Below are positions 55,962-64,000 of a stretch of DNA of 64,000 bases, piece by piece. Under the pieces are notes generated by a model that was not told the origin of the DNA, ran no database searches, and saw nothing but the letters and a program-made list of their open reading frames with translations. The DNA is from Phreatobacter cathodiphilus (lineage in GTDB: Bacteria; Pseudomonadota; Alphaproteobacteria; Rhizobiales; Phreatobacteraceae): positions 4,319,001 to 4,383,000 of the forward strand of contig NZ_CP027668.1 in NCBI RefSeq assembly GCF_003008515.1. Direction: 5' to 3'. The number at the start of each line of letters is the position of its first letter. Positions within the stretch are counted from its first letter, which is position 1. Both the position numbers and the translations under genes were made by a program.

Positions 55962-57134
55962 TCAGATCACGTTGAGTTCGAGGACCGGCGCGTTCCGCAG
56001 GATGCGGTCGAAGCCGAAGACGGAGAGGTCGAGGCTGCGCCAGCCGCCGTGGACGATGAGTTCTGCCAGGGCCCGGCCGGCAGCGGGGGCCTGCTGCAGG
56101 CCGTGGCCGGAGAAGCCGTTGACGAACATCAGGCCGGCGACGCCCGGATGGGGGCCGATGATGGCGTTATGGTCGAGGGTGTTGAAGTCGTAGTGCCCGG
56201 CCCAGGCGCGGATCTGGCGGAGCTGTTCCATCGCCGGGATGCGCGTCGCCCAGGCCGGCCAGACATGGGCTTCGAACTCGTCGTGGGCCGGCTCGAAATC
56301 GCCGTAGGCTGCCGGGTCGGGATCGCCCCCGCCGGGCCCCCAGCCGCCGATGACGAGGTCGCGCTCGGGCCGCATCCAGACGCCCGAGGGATCGACGATC
56401 AGCGGCATGTCGGGGAAGGTCTCCGGGCACTTCACCACGAAGACCGTGCGCTTCCGCGGTTCCACGGGAAGCGGCACGTCGATGCCCGCCGCGAGCCGCC
56501 CGGCCCAGGCGCCGGCCGCCAGCACCAGCGTGCCGCAGGAGCGCGTGGAGCCGTCCTGCATCACCGCGCCGGTGACGCGGTCGCCCTCGCGGGTGAGGGA
56601 GGCGACGTCGCCCTTCTCGTAAATCGCGCCGGCATCCCGCGCGGCCTTGCGGAACAGGTCGAGCAGCATGGCGGCGTCGAACCAGCCCTCGCCGGTGCGG
56701 CCGAAGGCGCCGAGGGCGATGTCCTCGGTGGAGAGCCAGGGAAAGCGCGCCTTCAACTCGGCCGGGCCGAGCAGCAGGATGTCGGAGCCCTCGGCGACCT
56801 GCGTCGTCCAGTTGGCCTCCAGCACGGCGCGCCCGCCCTCCGAGGCGAGGATGAGATAGCCGCCCTCGCGGAAGCCGATGTCGGCGTCGGCGCCGAAGCG
56901 CTCCCTCAGGCCGCGGATCACCTCGATGCCGAAGCGGCTCATGCGGATGTTCTCAGGCGTCGAGAACTGCTGGCGGATGGAGGCGGCCGAGAGCGTGGTG
57001 GAGGCCTGCGCATAGGTCGGGTCGCGCTCGATGACGCGCACCGTGCCGGCATAGCCGAGCTCTTTCTTGAGGAAATAGGCGGTGCAGGAACCCATGATTC
57101 CGCCGCCGACGATCAGCACATCAGCGTGTGTCAC
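55962..57134 (-). CDS. FAD-dependent oxidoreductase (DadA/sarcosine oxidase-like)
   Basis: About 390 aa from GTG 57134. FAD motif ADVLIVGGGIMGSCTAYFL, then ERDPTYAQASTTLSAASIRQQFS, the DAO fold body and the C-terminal GVAGLMFVNGFSGHGLQQAPAAGRALAEL. FOXRED1-like subgroup of the DAO family, probably oxidising a secondary or N-methyl amino acid. The in-frame ATG at 57188 adds 18 residues that lack an RBS and reach into the divergent spacer. panE lies 16 bases downstream on the same strand. Confidence 0.88.
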   Translation of the reverse strand: MTHADVLIVGGGIMGSCTAYFLKKELGYAGTVRVIERDPTYAQASTTLSAASIRQQFSTPENIRMSRFGIEVIRGLRERFGADADIGFREGGYLILASEGGRAVLEANWTTQVAEGSDILLLGPAELKARFPWLSTEDIALGAFGRTGEGWFDAAMLLDLFRKAARDAGAIYEKGDVASLTREGDRVTGAVMQDGSTRSCGTLVLAAGAWAGRLAAGIDVPLPVEPRKRTVFVVKCPETFPDMPLIVDPSGVWMRPERDLVIGGWGPGGGDPDPAAYGDFEPAHDEFEAHVWPAWATRIPAMEQLRQIRAWAGHYDFNTLDHNAIIGPHPGVAGLMFVNGFSGHGLQQAPAAGRALAELIVHGGWRSLDLSVFGFDRILRNAPVLELNVI

Positions 57135-57241
57135 GCGTCTTGTCTCTTTCGGATTTATCGTCTCGTTCGGAAGGACGATGGCATGCATGCTGCGATGCAG
57201 CTAGCCTTGCCGCACATAGCCCACCTCCGGACCCGAACGCC

Positions 57242-58129
57242 ATGCCGATCCGTCCCCGCCGCTCCGTCCTCTACATGCCCGGCTCCAACGCCCGCGCGCT
57301 CGAGAAGGCCCGCACGCTGCCCGCCGACGTCGTCATCCTCGACCTCGAGGACGCGGTGGCGCCCGACGCCAAGGAGATCGCCCGCGGCCAGGTGGCGCAA
57401 GCGGTGCGCGAGGGCGGCTTCGGGCCGCGCGAGGTGGTGGTGCGGCTCAACGGGCTCGACACCGCCTGGGGCGAAGGCGACCTGAAGGCGCTCGCCCCTT
57501 CCGGCGCCGACGTCATCCTCCTGCCCAAGGTGAGCCGGCCGGAGGATCTCCTCGCCGCCGGCAAGGCCATCGCGGCGGCCGGCGCGCCGGAGCGCACCGC
57601 CGTCTGGGCGATGATGGAGACGCCGCTCGCCATGCTGAACGCGGGCGCCATCGCCGCCGCCGCGGCCGACCGGACGACGCGGCTCTCCGGCTTCGTCATG
57701 GGCACCAACGACCTCGCCAAGGAGACCGGCGCGCGCATCGTGCCGGGACGGGCGCCGATGAACGCCTGGCTGATGACCTCGCTCGCCGCGGCGCGCGCCC
57801 ACGGCCTCGCCATCCTCGACGGCGTCTGGAACGAGATCGCCGACGAGGCCGGCTTCGCGCGGGAATGCGCCGAGGCGCGCGACATGGGCTTCGACGGCAA
57901 GACGCTGATCCATCCGAGCCAGATCGCGCCCTGCAACGCCGCCTTCTCCCCCGCCGAGAAGGAGGTCGCCTGGGCGCGCACCATCATCGCCGCCTTCGAC
58001 CAGCCGGAGAACGCCGCCAAGGGCGCGATCCAGGTGGAGGGCCGCATGGTGGAGCGCCTGCACGCGGAAATGGCGCGCAAGCTCGTCGCCATCGCCGACG
58101 CCATCGCGGCGCGCGAAACGGCGGCCTGA
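57242..58129 (+). CDS. HpcH/HpaI aldolase, CitE-like CoA ester lyase
   Basis: 295 aa, TIM-barrel CitE family. MPIRPRRSVLYMPGSNARALEKARTLPADVVILDLEDAVAPDAKE with the DLEDAV metal-binding loop; MMETPLAMLNAG (Glu), GTNDLAKETG and the C-terminal FDGKTLIHPSQIAPCN. Likely a malyl-CoA, citramalyl-CoA or related 3-hydroxyacyl-CoA lyase rather than citrate lyase. Divergent from the FAD oxidoreductase across 107 bases. Start chosen at ATG 57242, the family-like N terminus. Confidence 0.92.
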   Translation: MPIRPRRSVLYMPGSNARALEKARTLPADVVILDLEDAVAPDAKEIARGQVAQAVREGGFGPREVVVRLNGLDTAWGEGDLKALAPSGADVILLPKVSRPEDLLAAGKAIAAAGAPERTAVWAMMETPLAMLNAGAIAAAAADRTTRLSGFVMGTNDLAKETGARIVPGRAPMNAWLMTSLAAARAHGLAILDGVWNEIADEAGFARECAEARDMGFDGKTLIHPSQIAPCNAAFSPAEKEVAWARTIIAAFDQPENAAKGAIQVEGRMVERLHAEMARKLVAIADAIAARETAA

Positions 58130-58184
58130 TCTCCTCCCATCCGCTCGGTTGCCCTGCCGCCCCAATCCGTGAGACACGGGCGTC

Positions 58185-58790
58185 ATGGCGGGTGAGGTAT
58201 CCTCGGCGGCTCCGGCCGCCATCGACGTGAAGCGGCTGCGCGAGGCGCTGGGCAGGCGCTCTATCGTGCTCGTCGGGCTGATGGGCGCCGGCAAGTCCTC
58301 CATCGGCCGCCGCCTCGCTCACCGGCTGGGCCTGCCCTTCGTCGATGCCGACACCGAGATCGAGAAGGCGGCGGACCTGACGATCCCCGAGATCTTCGAC
58401 AAGCACGGCGAGGCCTATTTCCGCTCCGGCGAGGTCCGTGTCGTCGCCCGCATCCTCGACGCGGGGCCGCAGGTGCTCGCCACCGGCGGCGGCGCCTACA
58501 TGAACGCCGACACCCGCGCCCGCATCCGCGAGCGCGGCATCTCCATCTGGCTCAAGGCCGACCTCGACGTCTTGATGAAACGCGTCAAGCGGCGCGGCGA
58601 CCGGCCGCTGCTCAAGGCCGACGACCCACAGGCGGTGCTGAAGCGGCTGATGGACGAGCGCTATCCCGTCTATGCCGAAGCCGCGCTCACCGTCCTCTCC
58701 CGCGAGGCGACCCACGAGGACGTGGTCGAGGACGTCATCCGGGCGCTCGCCGCCCATATCCTGCCGCCCGCCGAACGAGACGCGCCGTGA
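58185..58790 (+). CDS. aroK: shikimate kinase
   Basis: 201 aa. P-loop GLMGAGKSS at residues 31-39, DADTEIE (shikimate/metal), FRSGEVRV and GGGAYMN, and the lid arginines RRGDRPLLK. The N-terminal ~25 residues are an extra tail common in alphaproteobacterial AroK. It phosphorylates shikimate. The stop overlaps the aroB GTG start by 4 bases (GTGA), so the two are translationally coupled. Confidence 0.97.
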   Translation: MAGEVSSAAPAAIDVKRLREALGRRSIVLVGLMGAGKSSIGRRLAHRLGLPFVDADTEIEKAADLTIPEIFDKHGEAYFRSGEVRVVARILDAGPQVLATGGGAYMNADTRARIRERGISIWLKADLDVLMKRVKRRGDRPLLKADDPQAVLKRLMDERYPVYAEAALTVLSREATHEDVVEDVIRALAAHILPPAERDAP

Positions 58791-59935
58791 CGCCTGCCGT
58801 GACCCCTGCCGCCGATCCCCAGGGCCTGACGCGGGTGCCCGTCGCCCTCGCCGAGCGCTCCTACGACATCCTCATCGGCTCGGGCCTCGTCCGCGGCGCT
58901 GGGGCGACGCTCGCCGAACGCTTTCCCGGCCGCGCCGTCGCCATCGTCACCGACGCCCATGTCGGCGAGATCCACGGCCCGGCGCTGGAGGCGAGCCTTT
59001 CCGGCGCCGGCATCCGCCACCACCGCATCACCGTCGCGCCGGGCGAAGCCACCAAGCGCTTCGCCGTGCTGGAGGAGGTGGTGGACCAGATCCTCGCCCA
59101 CCGTCTCGAGCGCGGCGACATCGTCCTCGCTCTCGGCGGCGGCGTGGTGGGCGACCTTGCAGGGTTCGCCGCCGCCATCGTGCGCCGCGGCATGGGCTTC
59201 GTGCAGATGCCGACGAGCCTGCTCGCCCAGGTCGATTCGTCCGTGGGCGGCAAGACCGGCATCAATTCGCGCCACGGCAAGAACCTGATCGGCGCCTTCT
59301 ACCAGCCCGGCCTTGTGCTGGCCGACACCGACGTGCTCGACACCCTCTCCACCCGCGAGTTCCGCGCCGGCTATGCCGAGGTGGCGAAGTACGGGCTCAT
59401 CGACGATCCCGGCTTCTTCGCCTGGCTGGAGACGAACTGGCGCGGCGTCTTCCAGGGCGGCCGCGACCGCGTCCACGCCATCGCCACCTCCTGCCGCGCC
59501 AAGGCCGCCGTCGTCGCCCGCGACGAGACCGAGACCGGCGACCGCGCCCTGCTCAATCTCGGCCACACCTTCGGCCACGCGCTGGAGGCCGCCACGGCTT
59601 ACGACGGCGCCCGCCTCGTCCATGGCGAAGGCGTCGCCATCGGCATGTGCCAGGCCTTCCGCTTCTCCGCGAAGCTCGGCCTCTGCGCACCGATGGACGC
59701 CGTGCGCATGGCAAACCACCTGAAGGCCGTCGGCCTGCCCACCGAGCTGTCCGAGATTCCCGGCGGCGTCGGCGACGTCGACCGCCTCATGGCCGCCATC
59801 GGCCAGGACAAGAAGGTCGCGCGCGGCAAGCTGACCTTCATCCTCGCCCGCGGCATCGGCGAGAGCTTCATCGCCCGGGACGTCGATCCCGCCGCCGTCC
59901 GCGAATTCCTGGCGGAGGAGCTCGCGAGAGACTGA
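58787..59935 (+). CDS. aroB: 3-dehydroquinate synthase
   Basis: 382 aa from GTG 58787. NAD-dependent enzyme cyclising DAHP. Landmarks: ALGGGVVGDLAGFAAAIVRRGMGFVQMPTSLLAQVDSSVGGKTG, RAGYAEVAKYGLI, NLGHTFGHALEA and VHGEGVAIGM, with the metal-binding Glu and His residues. The 104 bases between aroB and the CorC gene hold a plausible internal promoter region. Order aroK-aroB-CorC is common in alphaproteobacteria. Confidence 0.97.
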   Translation: MTPAVTPAADPQGLTRVPVALAERSYDILIGSGLVRGAGATLAERFPGRAVAIVTDAHVGEIHGPALEASLSGAGIRHHRITVAPGEATKRFAVLEEVVDQILAHRLERGDIVLALGGGVVGDLAGFAAAIVRRGMGFVQMPTSLLAQVDSSVGGKTGINSRHGKNLIGAFYQPGLVLADTDVLDTLSTREFRAGYAEVAKYGLIDDPGFFAWLETNWRGVFQGGRDRVHAIATSCRAKAAVVARDETETGDRALLNLGHTFGHALEAATAYDGARLVHGEGVAIGMCQAFRFSAKLGLCAPMDAVRMANHLKAVGLPTELSEIPGGVGDVDRLMAAIGQDKKVARGKLTFILARGIGESFIARDVDPAAVREFLAEELARD

Positions 59936-60039
59936 GGCGGGCCGGCCGTGCCTTGCCTCCCCGCCGAAAGGCTTTAGGTCTAGAACCGGACACGGACCGA
60001 TCTCCACAGGGACGAGGCCCCGAGCGGCCCACGAGGACC

Positions 60040-61323
60040 ATGGACGAACTTGCAATCAATCCCTGGCTGGCGCTGGCGCTCATCGCCGTCTGCCTGCTGC
60101 TGTCGGCCTTCTTCTCGAGTGCCGAGACCGCCATGTCGGCGGCGTCCAAGGCGCGGATGCTGGCGCTCGAAGGGGCGGGCGACAAGCGTGCCGGCATCGT
60201 CAGCCGCCTGCTCGACACCCGCGAGCGGCTCATCGGCGCCATGCTGGTCGGCAACAACATCGTCAACACCGGCGTCGCCGCCTTCGCGACCTCGCTCTTC
60301 GTCGCCGTCCTCGGCGCCGAGGGCGTGATCTACGCCACCGCCGTCATGTCGGTGCTGCTCATCGTCTTCTCCGAGGTGCTGCCGAAGACCGTCGCCATCT
60401 CGCGGCCCGAATGGATGGCGCTCATCTATGCCCGCCCGGTGGCGCTGGTCGTCGCCCTGTTCGGCCCGATCCTGGTGGCGGTGGAGGCCCTGGTCCGCGT
60501 CGTTCTCCGGCTCTTCGGCATGCGCATCAACGAGAACCAGAACGTGCTGACCGGCGCCGAGGAGCTGCGCAGCACGGTCGAGCTGATGCACAAAGAAGGT
60601 TCGTTCGCCAAGCACGACCGCGACATGGTCGGCGGCATCCTCGACCTGAAGGACCTGACGGTGGAGGACGTCATGGTCCACCGCACCAAGATGGTGACCA
60701 TCGACGCGGGCGACGCGCCGGAGAAGGTCGTCCGCGACGTGCTCGCCGCGCCCTATACCCGCATCCCGCTGTGGCGCGACTCGCCGGAGAACATCATCGG
60801 CGTGCTGCACGGCAAGGACCTGCTCAGGGCGCTCGCCGCCGCCGACGGCGACCTCGCCAGGATCGATCCCGCCGCCCTCGCCCTGCCGGCCTGGTTCGTG
60901 CCGGATTCCACCAGCCTCCAGGACCAGCTCAAGGCCTTCCTGCGCCGCAAGACCCATTTCGCCTTCGTGGTGGACGAATATGGGGAGGTGATGGGCCTCG
61001 TGACCCTCGAGGACATCATCGAGGAGATCGTCGGCGACATCAAGGACGAGCACGACGTACAGGTGACCGGCGTGCGCCCGCAGCCGGACGGGTCGGTCAA
61101 TGTCGACGGTTCCGTGCCGGTGCGCGACCTCAACCGCGCCATGGACTGGCGCCTGCCCGACGAGGAGGCGACCACCATCGCCGGCCTGGTCATCCACGAG
61201 GCGCGCTCCATCCCCGAGAGCGGCCAGACCTTCACATTCCACGGCTTCCGCTTCCAGGTGCTGCGCCGCCAGCGCAACCGCATCTCCGCCCTGAAGATCA
61301 CACCGCTCGACCGCCTGAACTGA
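60040..61323 (+). CDS. HlyC/CorC-type transporter-associated protein (CNNM-CBS)
   Basis: 427 aa. An N-terminal CNNM/DUF21 domain with three to four helices ([27 protein letters not shown]..., [17 protein letters not shown]), two CBS repeats (about 210-330; [15 protein letters not shown] and [26 protein letters not shown]) and a C-terminal CorC/HlyC domain (about 345-427). Family members take part in Mg2+/Co2+ efflux. The start ATG 60040 is preceded by ACGAGGACC. Gene order fits that of other alphaproteobacteria. Confidence 0.93.
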   Translation: MDELAINPWLALALIAVCLLLSAFFSSAETAMSAASKARMLALEGAGDKRAGIVSRLLDTRERLIGAMLVGNNIVNTGVAAFATSLFVAVLGAEGVIYATAVMSVLLIVFSEVLPKTVAISRPEWMALIYARPVALVVALFGPILVAVEALVRVVLRLFGMRINENQNVLTGAEELRSTVELMHKEGSFAKHDRDMVGGILDLKDLTVEDVMVHRTKMVTIDAGDAPEKVVRDVLAAPYTRIPLWRDSPENIIGVLHGKDLLRALAAADGDLARIDPAALALPAWFVPDSTSLQDQLKAFLRRKTHFAFVVDEYGEVMGLVTLEDIIEEIVGDIKDEHDVQVTGVRPQPDGSVNVDGSVPVRDLNRAMDWRLPDEEATTIAGLVIHEARSIPESGQTFTFHGFRFQVLRRQRNRISALKITPLDRLN

Positions 61324-61351
61324 CCGGGCGGGGCCGCCGGAAGGACATCGC

Positions 61352-61732
61352 ATGACGGACGACACGAGGCCCCTGATCGCCCTCATCGCCCACGACAAGA
61401 AGAAGCCGGACATGCTGGCCTGGGCCCGCAGTCACCACGACCGGCTCGTCCGCCGCCGGCTGGTGGCCACCGGCACGACGGGCTCGCTGCTCAAGGCCGA
61501 CATGCCCGACCTCGACATCGCCCTGATGAAGAGCGGACCGCTGGGCGGCGACCAGCAGATCGGCGCGCTCATCGTCGAGGGGCGGATCGACCTCCTCGTC
61601 TTCCTGGTCGACCCGCTCTCGCCCCATCCCCACGACGTGGACGTGAAGGCGCTGACGCGGCTCGCGGTGGTCTACGACGTGCCCATGGCCTGCAATCTCG
61701 CCACCGCCGACCGGTTGATCACCCTCGTCTGA
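61352..61732 (+). CDS. mgsA: methylglyoxal synthase
   Basis: 126 aa. MGS-like fold with [41 protein letters not shown], and the catalytic Asp region [19 protein letters not shown]. It converts dihydroxyacetone phosphate to methylglyoxal, bypassing lower glycolysis under phosphate limitation. 28 bases after the CorC-type gene, likely cotranscribed. Confidence 0.95.
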   Translation: MTDDTRPLIALIAHDKKKPDMLAWARSHHDRLVRRRLVATGTTGSLLKADMPDLDIALMKSGPLGGDQQIGALIVEGRIDLLVFLVDPLSPHPHDVDVKALTRLAVVYDVPMACNLATADRLITLV

Positions 61733-61823
61733 CGGGTGCCGCCTGCGCAACGGCCGACTCCGCCCGCGGCCGGACGGCGGCTAGCATCGCCGCCTGAGGA
61801 CCGGCCGCAGCGGGGAGGATGGC

Positions 61824-62681
61824 ATGGCGAAGGTGACCTACGAGAAGGACGGCCGGATCGGCCGCATCACCCTCAACCGGCCCGAGGTGATGAACGCCAT
61901 CGACGACGAGGTGCCGCAGGAGCTGGCCGACTGCGTCGCCCGCGCCAACGGCGATCCCGGCGTCCACGTCATCGTGCTCTCCGGCAGGGGCGAGGCCTTC
62001 TGCGCCGGCTACGACCTCACCTATTACGCCGAGGGCAACGGCAACGGCCAGGCGACGCAGGACATGCCCTGGGACCCCATGAAGGACTACGCCTTCATGA
62101 TGCGGAACACCGAGCTGTTCATGTCGCTGTGGCGGTCCTACCGGCCGGTGATCTGCAAGGTGCATGGCTTCGCGGTGGCCGGCGGCTCCGACATCGCCAT
62201 GTGCTCGGACCTCATCGTCATGGCCGAGGAGGCCCGCATCGGCTACATGCCGGTGCGCGTCTGGGGCTGCCCGACGACGGCCATGTGGGTCTACCGGCTG
62301 GGGCCGGAAAAGGCCAAGCGCATGCTCTTCACCGGCGACAAGATCGACGGACGCGAAGCGGAAAAGCTCGGCCTCGTGCTGAAGGCGGTGCCGGCCGCCG
62401 ACCTCGACGCCGAGGTGGAGGCGCTCGCCGGCCGCATGGCGACCGTGCCGGTCAACCAGCTCATGATGCAGAAGCTCGTCGTCAACCAGGCGATCGAGGC
62501 CATGGGCCTGAAGCAGACGCAGATGTTCGCCACCATCTTCGACGGCATCACCCGCCACTCGCCGGAGGGCATCAACTTCAAGACGAGGGCAGAGCAGGTC
62601 GGCTGGAAACAGGCGGTGCGCGAGCGCGACGCCGGCACCTTCGACTGGACGCTCAACCGGCCGATCAATCCGGGCGGGTGA
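61824..62681 (+). CDS. enoyl-CoA hydratase/crotonase-family protein
   Basis: 285 aa. RITLNRPEVMNAIDDEVPQEL, then LSGRGEAFCAGYDLTYYA (oxyanion hole) and HGFAVAGGSDIAMCSDLIVMAEEARIGYMPVRVWG. Longer than the copy at 7547 and of a different subgroup. GRGEAFCAGYD and the Trp-rich region suggest a crotonase-like hydratase acting on a bulky CoA ester. Preceded by GGGGAGGAT RBS; monocistronic-looking. Followed by a convergent toxin gene, 7 bases after the stop. Confidence 0.9.
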   Translation: MAKVTYEKDGRIGRITLNRPEVMNAIDDEVPQELADCVARANGDPGVHVIVLSGRGEAFCAGYDLTYYAEGNGNGQATQDMPWDPMKDYAFMMRNTELFMSLWRSYRPVICKVHGFAVAGGSDIAMCSDLIVMAEEARIGYMPVRVWGCPTTAMWVYRLGPEKAKRMLFTGDKIDGREAEKLGLVLKAVPAADLDAEVEALAGRMATVPVNQLMMQKLVVNQAIEAMGLKQTQMFATIFDGITRHSPEGINFKTRAEQVGWKQAVRERDAGTFDWTLNRPINPGG

Positions 62682-62688
62682 TGTCCTG

Positions 62689-62979
62689 TCAGTATCCGGC
62701 TTCCCGCTGGTGGCGGAATGCCAGGATCAGCACCCGATCCTCATCCGGCTCGTGACGATAGAGAGCGACGTAGCCTGCGGCTCCGAAGGGGATGACCAGT
62801 TCACGAAGCCCCTCGCGACCCACCGGCCGCCCCATGCCAGGCAACCGCTCGAGCGCCGAGAAATGCCGGCGTATCTCCGCCGCGGCCCGCTGCGAGGCCC
62901 GGCGATCGCGGGCCGCGAGGAAGCGCCGGCATCGTTCGAGGCCGGCGACCGCGCCCGCTGCGATGATCACTCGTGGCAA
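62689..62979 (-). CDS. RelE/ParE-family toxin
   Basis: 96 aa from a TTG at 62979 (VIIAAGAVAGLERCRRFLA...; FSALERLPGMGRPVGREGLRELVIPFGAAGYVALYRHEPDEDRVLILAFRHQREAGY). The RHxRE-like end and the GRPV...L..LVIPFG core match ParE-like toxins. A GTG at 62970 would overlap the antitoxin stop in a GTGA junction. It lies just downstream of the RHH antitoxin. The toxic target (gyrase or ribosome) is not known. Confidence 0.85.
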   Translation of the reverse strand: MPRVIIAAGAVAGLERCRRFLAARDRRASQRAAAEIRRHFSALERLPGMGRPVGREGLRELVIPFGAAGYVALYRHEPDEDRVLILAFRHQREAGY

Positions 62980-63254
62980 ACGGGAGCCTCGGCCTCGTCT
63001 TCTGTGCCCCAGCCGGCCAGCCAGGCATCGACTTCGGTGCCTGTCAGATGCTCTCCCGTCTCGCGGAAGGCCCGCCAGGAGTCCATCGCCTCGCGCTGGA
63101 AGGCTTCACGCGCCTCCTCGCGCTGGACATAATCCGCGATGGCCTCGCGCATGATCCAGTGGGGTGTTCGCTGGCGCGCCTCGGCCAGCTGCCGGACGCG
63201 CTCCTTCAGCGTCTCGTCCAGCTTCAGCGTCGTCGTGGCCTTGCCTGCCGCCAT
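62967..63254 (-). CDS. CopG/ParD-like RHH antitoxin
   Basis: 95 aa. The ribbon-helix-helix DNA-binding N terminus (ATTTLKLDETLKERVRQLAEARQRTPHWIMREAIADYV) and a C-terminal acidic tail (WGTEDEAEAPVCHE), which would wrap the toxin. It represses its own operon and neutralises ParE. ATG 63254 is preceded by GAGGTG within the inverted repeat operator. Confidence 0.88.
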   Translation of the reverse strand: MAAGKATTTLKLDETLKERVRQLAEARQRTPHWIMREAIADYVQREEAREAFQREAMDSWRAFRETGEHLTGTEVDAWLAGWGTEDEAEAPVCHE

Positions 63255-63283
63255 GGTGACACCTCGTGGTGCGGAGTGTCACC
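63255..63283. promoter_or_regulatory. inverted-repeat operator of the toxin-antitoxin operon
   Basis: GGTGACAC / GTGTCACC with a 13-base spacer, immediately upstream of the antitoxin ATG and overlapping its GAGGTG ribosome-binding site. It fits an RHH dimer-pair binding site for autorepression. Confidence 0.65.
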
Positions 63284-63410
63284 CTAGCATGACAGGGTCT
63301 GACGCGCGACCTCATGACCTCCCGGCATTCCAGCGATCCCGCCGGCCCCCTCGCTTCCGCGCCGCCGCCGCGCTAGCCTCCCGCTTTCGCCTGCCCTTCC
63401 GGAGATTTCC

Positions 63411-64000
63411 ATGCCCGTCATCAACCGCGTTGCCGACCTTCACGACGAGATCACCGCCTGGCGCCGCGACTTCCACGAAAATCCGGAGCTGCTCTACGAC
63501 GTGCACCGCACCGCCGGCATCGTGGCGGAGAAGCTGAAGGCCTTCGGATGCGACGAGGTGGTGCCCGGCATCGGCCAGACCGGCGTCGTCGCCGTCATCA
63601 AGGGCCGCAAGAACGGCTCGGGCAAGGTGGTTGGCCTGCGCGCCGACATGGACGCGCTGCCCATCGAGGAGGCGACCGACCTGCCCTACAAGTCCAAGGT
63701 GCCGGGCAAGATGCACGCCTGCGGCCACGACGGCCACACCGCCATGCTGCTGGGCGCGGCCAAATACCTGGCCGAGACGCGCAATTTCGACGGCACCGCC
63801 ATCATGATCTTCCAGCCGGCGGAAGAGGGCGGCGGCGGCGGCGACGCCATGGTCAAGGACGGCCTGATGACCCGCTGGAACATCCAGGAGGTCTATGGCC
63901 TTCACAACATGCCGGGCATCCCGCTCGGCACCTTCGCCGTGCGCAAGGGCCCGGCCATGGCGGCCGCCGACCGCTTCATCATCGAGATCGAGGGCAAGGG
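63411..64000 (+). CDS. M20-family amidohydrolase (5' part, runs off the window)
   Basis: The first 196 residues of a second M20 hydrolase. The start MPVINRVADLHDEITAWRRD nearly repeats the paralogue at 53690-54856, with RADMDALP, MHACGHDGHTAML and FQPAEEGGGGG metal-site motifs. ATG 63411 follows GGAG. It is separated from the toxin-antitoxin operon by 156 bases. The 3' half lies outside the window. Confidence 0.93.
   Translation, partial: MPVINRVADLHDEITAWRRDFHENPELLYDVHRTAGIVAEKLKAFGCDEVVPGIGQTGVVAVIKGRKNGSGKVVGLRADMDALPIEEATDLPYKSKVPGKMHACGHDGHTAMLLGAAKYLAETRNFDGTAIMIFQPAEEGGGGGDAMVKDGLMTRWNIQEVYGLHNMPGIPLGTFAVRKGPAMAAADRFIIEIEGK

Noticed and set aside
58672-60039. Upstream extension of the CorC-type frame across aroB
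   Set aside because: It is out of frame with aroB and Arg/Pro-rich; the true start is ATG 60040.

Overview
The window is a GC-rich, gene-dense stretch of what looks like an alphaproteobacterial chromosome. My inference is Hyphomicrobiales (Rhizobiales), for these reasons: strong G/C preference at third codon positions, many GTG/TTG starts, a Liv-type ABC operon carrying an acyl-CoA ligase, TRAP transporters, the aroK-aroB-CorC order, a chorismate mutase/hisC/tyrA operon, a second-copy-like IF-1, and extragenic palindromes of the 'cctcatcctgaggtgcgag' type. I could not search databases, so genus is not claimed. I found no rRNA, tRNA, CRISPR array, phage or transposase gene.

Layout. 1-5 kb: 3' end of a zur-type Fur gene, a chemoreceptor (-), ispG (+) and an SDR (+), then a duplicated palindromic repeat. 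5-9 kb: a thioredoxin-TPR protein (-) facing an acyl-CoA operon (alpha-methylacyl-CoA racemase, enoyl-CoA hydratase, RraA-like). 9-14 kb: a YiiX-like hydrolase, a flavin amine oxidase, a TadD-like TPR protein and pckA, with a bidirectional terminator between the last two. 14-18 kb: EpmB-like radical SAM enzyme, PhnA-like protein, an inverted-repeat element, a MaoC protein, sfsA and an unrecognised three-helix membrane protein. 18-22 kb (-): denD, a GpdQ-like phosphodiesterase, eutB and eutC. 22-29 kb (-): livG-livH-livM-livK-livF plus an acyl-CoA synthetase. 29-34 kb (+): dctP-dctQ-dctM and the scoA-scoB CoA-transferase. 34-39 kb: an AsmA protein and a DUF3772/MscS channel. 39-46 kb: an ArsR regulator divergent from a TauE exporter, recD2, a second TauE, infA and a DMT exporter. 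46-51 kb (-): ridA, chorismate mutase, hisC, tyrA, cupin and GNAT, tightly spaced as one likely operon. 51-54 kb: leuD, and an SDR/TetR divergent pair around a striking palindromic operator, then bolA. 54-58 kb: an M20 amidohydrolase, panE, an FAD oxidoreductase, and a divergent CitE-like lyase. 58-62 kb (+): aroK, aroB, a CorC-type protein, mgsA and a crotonase. 62.7-63.3 kb (-): an RHH/ParE toxin-antitoxin pair. The window ends inside a second M20 amidohydrolase, a close paralogue of the one at 53.7 kb.

Together the genes describe a metabolically versatile heterotroph: uptake of organic acids (Liv, TRAP), CoA activation and beta-oxidation-like steps, ketone-body or dicarboxylate CoA transfer, gluconeogenesis (pckA), ethanolamine use, and aromatic, leucine and isoprenoid biosynthesis.

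I did not find an obviously new multi-gene system. The observations most worth following are: (1) a three-copy 199-218 bp inverted-repeat element sitting just past stop codons; (2) a GpdQ-like phosphodiesterase next to eutBC, suggesting release of ethanolamine from glycerophosphoethanolamine; (3) an unknown membrane protein behind a GntR/FCD-type palindrome; (4) a RidA-headed aromatic amino-acid operon; and (5) a tailed IF-1 with an attenuator-like leader hairpin.
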